The notes beneath the pieces were generated by a model. That model was not told the origin of the DNA. It did not search any database and worked only from the letters and a program-made list of their open reading frames with translations. From positions 1 through 8,878 of the forward strand of contig CANHNT010000066.1 of assembly GCA_947461985.1 (NCBI GenBank): 8,878 nt of DNA. Direction: 5' to 3'. Position numbers and translations under genes: made by a program. Position 1 is the first letter of the stretch, and each line of letters starts with the position of its first letter. Origin of the DNA: Bacteroidota bacterium. Its GTDB lineage: Bacteria > Bacteroidota > Bacteroidia > Chitinophagales > Chitinophagaceae. This document shows positions 5,993 to 8,878 of the stretch, piece after piece.

Positions 5993-7873
5993 TTGAAATC
6001 AATACTTAAATATACTTTTTCAATTTTCTTTTTTTGGTTGTTTGTGTTTTTCATCAACCGATTATTTTTTGTATGGTATCAACTGCCTATAGGAAACAGA
6101 ATTGGTTTGCACAGCGATTTAGTAAGTGCATTTTACAAAGGGTATAAATTAGATTTTGCAACAGCAGTCATGTATTCTTTATTGCCGCTGCTTTTACATG
6201 TTGTGTATTTTATTACTGAAATAAAAATCTTTAAAAAAATTGCCTTGGTTTTAATGGCGGTGTTTTTAGTCATTTATGCTGCTACAGGCATCGGCGATGC
6301 AGGATTGTATAAAGAGTGGAATGCCAAAATAAATTTACAAGCACTTGAACATTTCAAAAATCCTTCTGAAGTATTTGAGACTGTTTCTATCAAATTGCAA
6401 TTGTCCTTTATGCTCATGTTGTCGTTGTTTACGATTCCATTTTATTATGTATATAAAAAAATAACCCATGCACATATTCAATTAGAAGAACAATCATCTT
6501 TTAAAAATAGGTTTTACAAATCAGTTATTTATTTTTTAATAGTCACAGGGTTCGGTGTAATTATTATTAGGGGTGGTTTTACAGGAATACCGATGAACCA
6601 AAGTGCCGCTTATTTTAGTAGAGATGTGTTGGCAAATGACATTGCCGTTAATCCATTTTACAATATTTTACAAGACCTAACCATAAAACAAAATATTCCT
6701 GACGAATCAATTTATAAATGCAGAAGCAATGAAGAAGCTCAAAACTTAATTGCTGACGATTTTAAGGTTGAAAAGGATAGCACTGTTGCTATTTTAAATA
6801 CCAATAGGCCCAATATAGCAATCATTTTTTTAGAAAGTTGGAGTGCAGACAATGTAAGTGTTTTAGGTGGTATTGAAGGGTGTACTCCACAATTTAATGC
6901 ATTGAGTAAAGAGGGTTTGTTATTCACGAAAGCTTATAGCAATGCATACGTTTCAGATCAAGGAATTCCTGCGGTGTTGAGTGCATATCCTTCTGTAAGC
7001 AGGGTGGCTATTGTTAATCAGCCAGCCAAAGTGCCCTCGTTGCATTGCATCAGTGAAGATTTACTGCCCTTAGGTTATAGCAGTTCGTTTATGTTTGGAG
7101 GCGATTTAATTTATGGAAATTTACGAGGCTATTTATTAGAGAAAAAATTTGTAAACTTAAAAGAAGACATCGATTATCCTCAGCATCCCAAAGGTAAATT
7201 AGGAATACACGATGAGTTTATGTTTCCTGAATTTTTAAAAACATTAAATGAAACTAAGTCCCCTTTTTTGCAATGTTTTTTTACCACAAGCACCCACATG
7301 CCGTATGATTATCCTAGCAAAACAAATTGGCAATCTGTAGCAAATGATGTTGAAAAACAATACACCGAATCTGTACATTATTCTGATGAACAAATGGGGA
7401 AATTTTTCGCAGAAGCAAAAAAACAACCTTGGTATCAAAATACGTTATTTATTGTAGTAGCAGACCATAGCCACAATACCATTATGCAACATGAGGCAAT
7501 TGCACCTGCTCATCATCATATTCCTTTGTTGTTTTTAGGAGGCGCTTTAAAACCTGAATGGAAAGGTAAAACGTGGGATAAAATTGTATCCCAATTAGAC
7601 ATTCCATCAACCATTTTGCATCAAATGAAATTGCCTACAAAAAATTATGTTTGGTCACGAAATATGCTCAATCCATACACGCCATCATCAGCCTATTATG
7701 TTGTTTTTGGTGCTGTAGGTTATATCAATGACAGTGGCAGTGCAGGCAGTCATCAACAAAGCAGCTTCATACTGCATTCAAAAAATTTAGATACTACGCA
7801 AGCAATAAAACTCAATAACAAAGCCACAAGTTTTCAGCAATTGATTTACGAAGATGTAAAAAATAGAAAATAA
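5993..7873 (+). CDS. Membrane LTA-synthase-like sulfatase-family enzyme
   Basis: A 626-residue protein of the alkaline phosphatase/sulfatase superfamily with the lipoteichoic-acid-synthase layout: about five N-terminal membrane helices (roughly 8-28, 57-76, 82-100, 136-156, 174-192), then a large domain (about 272-550) expected outside the cytoplasmic membrane. Compared with S. aureus LtaS, the metal and catalytic residues appear as E281 (FLESW), S321 (YVSDQG, where LtaS has Thr), H436 (STHMPYD) and D491-H492 (VADHSH). The family moves phosphoglycerol, phosphoethanolamine or similar groups from phospholipids, or hydrolyses such esters; in a Gram-negative the target is probably an envelope lipid or glycan, which is inferred. 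The start is a TTG at 5993, giving MKSILKYTF and an intact first helix; the next Met is residue 60, after helix 1. The stop is two bases from the convergent paaD stop. Confidence 0.85.
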   Translation: MKSILKYTFSIFFFWLFVFFINRLFFVWYQLPIGNRIGLHSDLVSAFYKGYKLDFATAVMYSLLPLLLHVVYFITEIKIFKKIALVLMAVFLVIYAATGIGDAGLYKEWNAKINLQALEHFKNPSEVFETVSIKLQLSFMLMLSLFTIPFYYVYKKITHAHIQLEEQSSFKNRFYKSVIYFLIVTGFGVIIIRGGFTGIPMNQSAAYFSRDVLANDIAVNPFYNILQDLTIKQNIPDESIYKCRSNEEAQNLIADDFKVEKDSTVAILNTNRPNIAIIFLESWSADNVSVLGGIEGCTPQFNALSKEGLLFTKAYSNAYVSDQGIPAVLSAYPSVSRVAIVNQPAKVPSLHCISEDLLPLGYSSSFMFGGDLIYGNLRGYLLEKKFVNLKEDIDYPQHPKGKLGIHDEFMFPEFLKTLNETKSPFLQCFFTTSTHMPYDYPSKTNWQSVANDVEKQYTESVHYSDEQMGKFFAEAKKQPWYQNTLFIVVADHSHNTIMQHEAIAPAHHHIPLLFLGGALKPEWKGKTWDKIVSQLDIPSTILHQMKLPTKNYVWSRNMLNPYTPSSAYYVVFGAVGYINDSGSAGSHQQSSFILHSKNLDTTQAIKLNNKATSFQQLIYEDVKNRK

Positions 7874-7875
7874 TT

Positions 7876-8358
7876 TTAGTGGCATTTAAAATAATCGAAC
7901 GGCTCTAAACAATCATTACATCTGTATAAAGATTTACAAGCAGTAGAGCCAAATTCACTAATTACTGAGGTATTTTTAGACTGACAAATAGGACATGGTA
8001 CAATTAAATCTTCAATAGAAATATATTCATTTGATTTATTTTGAGGTGGTGCAATGCCATATTCGTTTAGTTTTCGTTTTCCATTTTCAGTCATCCAATC
8101 GGTAGTCCAGGCAGGCGATAAAATTTCCGTAACGGTTACGTTTTTAATTCCTTGGGCAAGCATTTCCATCTTTACATTCATCGCGATCATTTGCATCGCA
8201 GGACAACCACTGTAGGTAGGAGTTATTAGTATCTCAATAGATTCATCTGCATTCATTTTCACATCTCTAACAATACCTAAATCGAGTATTGAAAGCACAG
8301 GCACTTCAGGATCTGAAACATTTTCTAAATAAGAATATATTATTTCTTTTGAAATCAT
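7876..8358 (-). CDS. paaD: 1,2-phenylacetyl-CoA epoxidase subunit PaaD
   Basis: A 160-residue PaaD (called PaaJ in some nomenclatures). It has an N-terminal MIP18/DUF59-type domain (about 1-90: SDPEVPVLSILDLGIV at 15-30, then TPTYSGCPA at 46-54 with C52) and a C-terminal zinc-ribbon-like part with C122 and C125 (CPIC), C147 and C150 (CNDC), plus FGSTACKSLYRC at 136-147 and LEPFDYFKC at 151-159. PaaD belongs to the PaaABC(D)E system that converts phenylacetyl-CoA to its ring epoxide; by analogy with its domain relatives it is thought to help assemble or insert metal clusters rather than catalyse. The ATG at 8358-8356 starts directly at the domain. It lies 83 bases downstream of paaC. No paaE follows; the next gene is convergent. 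Confidence 0.93.
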   Translation of the reverse strand: MISKEIIYSYLENVSDPEVPVLSILDLGIVRDVKMNADESIEILITPTYSGCPAMQMIAMNVKMEMLAQGIKNVTVTEILSPAWTTDWMTENGKRKLNEYGIAPPQNKSNEYISIEDLIVPCPICQSKNTSVISEFGSTACKSLYRCNDCLEPFDYFKCH

Positions 8359-8362
8359 TATT

Positions 8363-8391
8363 GAAATTTATTAAACCATCGTTTTTTCAAA
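8363..8391 (-). promoter_or_regulatory. Possible internal promoter before paaD
   Basis: On the minus strand TTTG (8391-8388) is followed after 17 bases by TAAATTTC (8370-8363), one base off TAnnTTTG, and the paaD ATG comes 4 bases later. The spacing fits a Bacteroidota promoter giving a leaderless paaD transcript. In such AT-rich DNA a chance match is quite possible. Confidence 0.3.
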
Positions 8392-8408
8392 CTAAATAAA
8401 ATAAGCCC

Positions 8409-8436
8409 GACAACTGATATCCGTCAACTGACAACT
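8409..8436 (-). repeat. AGTTGWC heptad repeat array in the paaC-paaD spacer
   Basis: On the minus strand the bases divide into four 7-base units: AGTTGTC, AGTTGAC, GGATATC and AGTTGTC. Three fit AGTTGWC and one is degenerate, keeping only the terminal TC with GATA in the middle. The array begins 5 bases after the paaC stop codon. It shares its unit with 927-940 at the dehydrogenase stop. Confidence 0.6.
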
Positions 8437-8441
8437 CTTTT

Positions 8442-8878
8442 TTACCATTCTGAATTTGGATATGTTTTTTGCATGTATTGCAAATCGGACAAAATAAAAC
8501 CTAAATACTCCGTATGAATTCCTTTTTTACCACCCGATTGAAACCAACCTTTTTCGTTCGATAATGGAAAAGAGAGGGTAGCTTCTTCAATCGTTTCAGC
8601 CATTTTTTGTTGCCAAGCATCTTTTAGGGTTGCAATGTTGGGCGCAATTCCTTGTTCCATCATGGCTAACTCAATGTTGCTTGGAGAGAAAAGTTCGCCT
8701 GCATATTCCCAATGCTCAGCAATCGCGTTTTGCATTTTTTGCTTGCTTTCATCGGTGCCATCGCCCAAACGAACCACCCACTCACTGCTAAAGCGTAAAT
8801 GATAGGTAACTTCTTTTAATGACTTTTCGGCAATGGCTGCCAAACGCTCATCGGTACTGTTTTTTAATGCCGTATAAA
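8442..8878 (-). CDS. paaC: 1,2-phenylacetyl-CoA epoxidase subunit PaaC, C-terminal part (cut by window edge)
   Basis: The visible frame gives about 144 C-terminal residues of PaaC, roughly 60% of the usual length of about 250; the frame stays open to the window edge, so the start is outside. PaaC is the ferritin-like, non-catalytic structural partner of PaaA in the di-iron epoxidase that oxygenates phenylacetyl-CoA. Recognition rests on LAAIAEKSLKEVTYHLRFS and EWVVRLGDGTDES (the K-E-Y-H-R helix and RLGDGT turn characteristic of PaaC), followed by EHWEYAGELF and the C-terminal GKKGIHTEYLGFILSDLQYM. The TAA stop is at 8444-8442. Gene order paaC then paaD matches the usual paaABCD order, so paaA and paaB are expected just beyond the window. 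Confidence 0.93.
   Translation of the reverse strand, partial: YTALKNSTDERLAAIAEKSLKEVTYHLRFSSEWVVRLGDGTDESKQKMQNAIAEHWEYAGELFSPSNIELAMMEQGIAPNIATLKDAWQQKMAETIEEATLSFPLSNEKGWFQSGGKKGIHTEYLGFILSDLQYMQKTYPNSEW

Noticed and set aside
8841..8843. TTG codon as the start of a short PaaC
   Set aside because: The frame remains open to the window edge and matches PaaC sequence upstream of it (LAAIAEKSL), so the gene is simply cut by the window.
1..8878. CRISPR array, insertion sequence, toxin-antitoxin or phage-defence system
   Set aside because: No spaced direct repeats, transposase or integrase motifs, terminal inverted repeats or small paired toxin-antitoxin genes were found; all coding regions fit chromosomal metabolic or envelope families.

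Overview
The window is AT-rich and gene-dense, and it looks like a chromosomal segment of a member of the Bacteroidota, most likely Chitinophagaceae or a close relative. The reasons are the lack of Shine-Dalgarno sequences, repeated promoter boxes of the Bacteroidota form TAnnTTTG (one with a clean TTTG box 19 bases upstream), and protein types typical of the phylum: a secreted carboxypeptidase-regulatory-like protein, a solitary HxxEH-less M16 protein, and a paa epoxidase cluster. Taxonomy is inferred from these traits, not from a search.

Layout, left to right: the 5' half of a tRNA gene (minus strand, cut by the window edge) with a textbook promoter; a short-chain dehydrogenase; an M16-family protein lacking the zinc site; a secreted beta-sandwich protein; a short spacer with a large hairpin and a possible fragment of a dead membrane-protein gene; a SixA-type histidine phosphatase; a convergent, overlapping GT2 glycosyltransferase; a divergent double-CDGSH iron-sulfur protein; a YghO-like GNAT-fold protein; and a membrane-anchored LTA-synthase/sulfatase-type enzyme. 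The last stretch is the minus-strand end of a phenylacetyl-CoA epoxidase cluster (paaD and the C-terminal part of paaC), which meets the sulfatase-type gene tail to tail with two bases between stop codons.

Functional themes: cell-envelope building (GT2, LTA-synthase-like enzyme, possibly the YghO-like protein beside it), aerobic phenylacetate breakdown (paaC and paaD), and housekeeping genes. The YghO-like and LTA-synthase-like genes are 29 bases apart in the same direction and may be co-transcribed. No mobile element, CRISPR array or recognised defence system is visible. No stretch without a gene exceeds 300 bases; the longest spacers are about 120 bases.

The most noteworthy signals are not in the gene products. 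Several genes start 3 to 6 bases after a TAnnTTTG-like box, so their mRNAs should be leaderless or nearly so, and two of these use GTG or TTG. Heptad repeats of the form AGTTGWC sit at two stop codons in sense orientation. I do not see convincing evidence of a wholly new multi-gene system.
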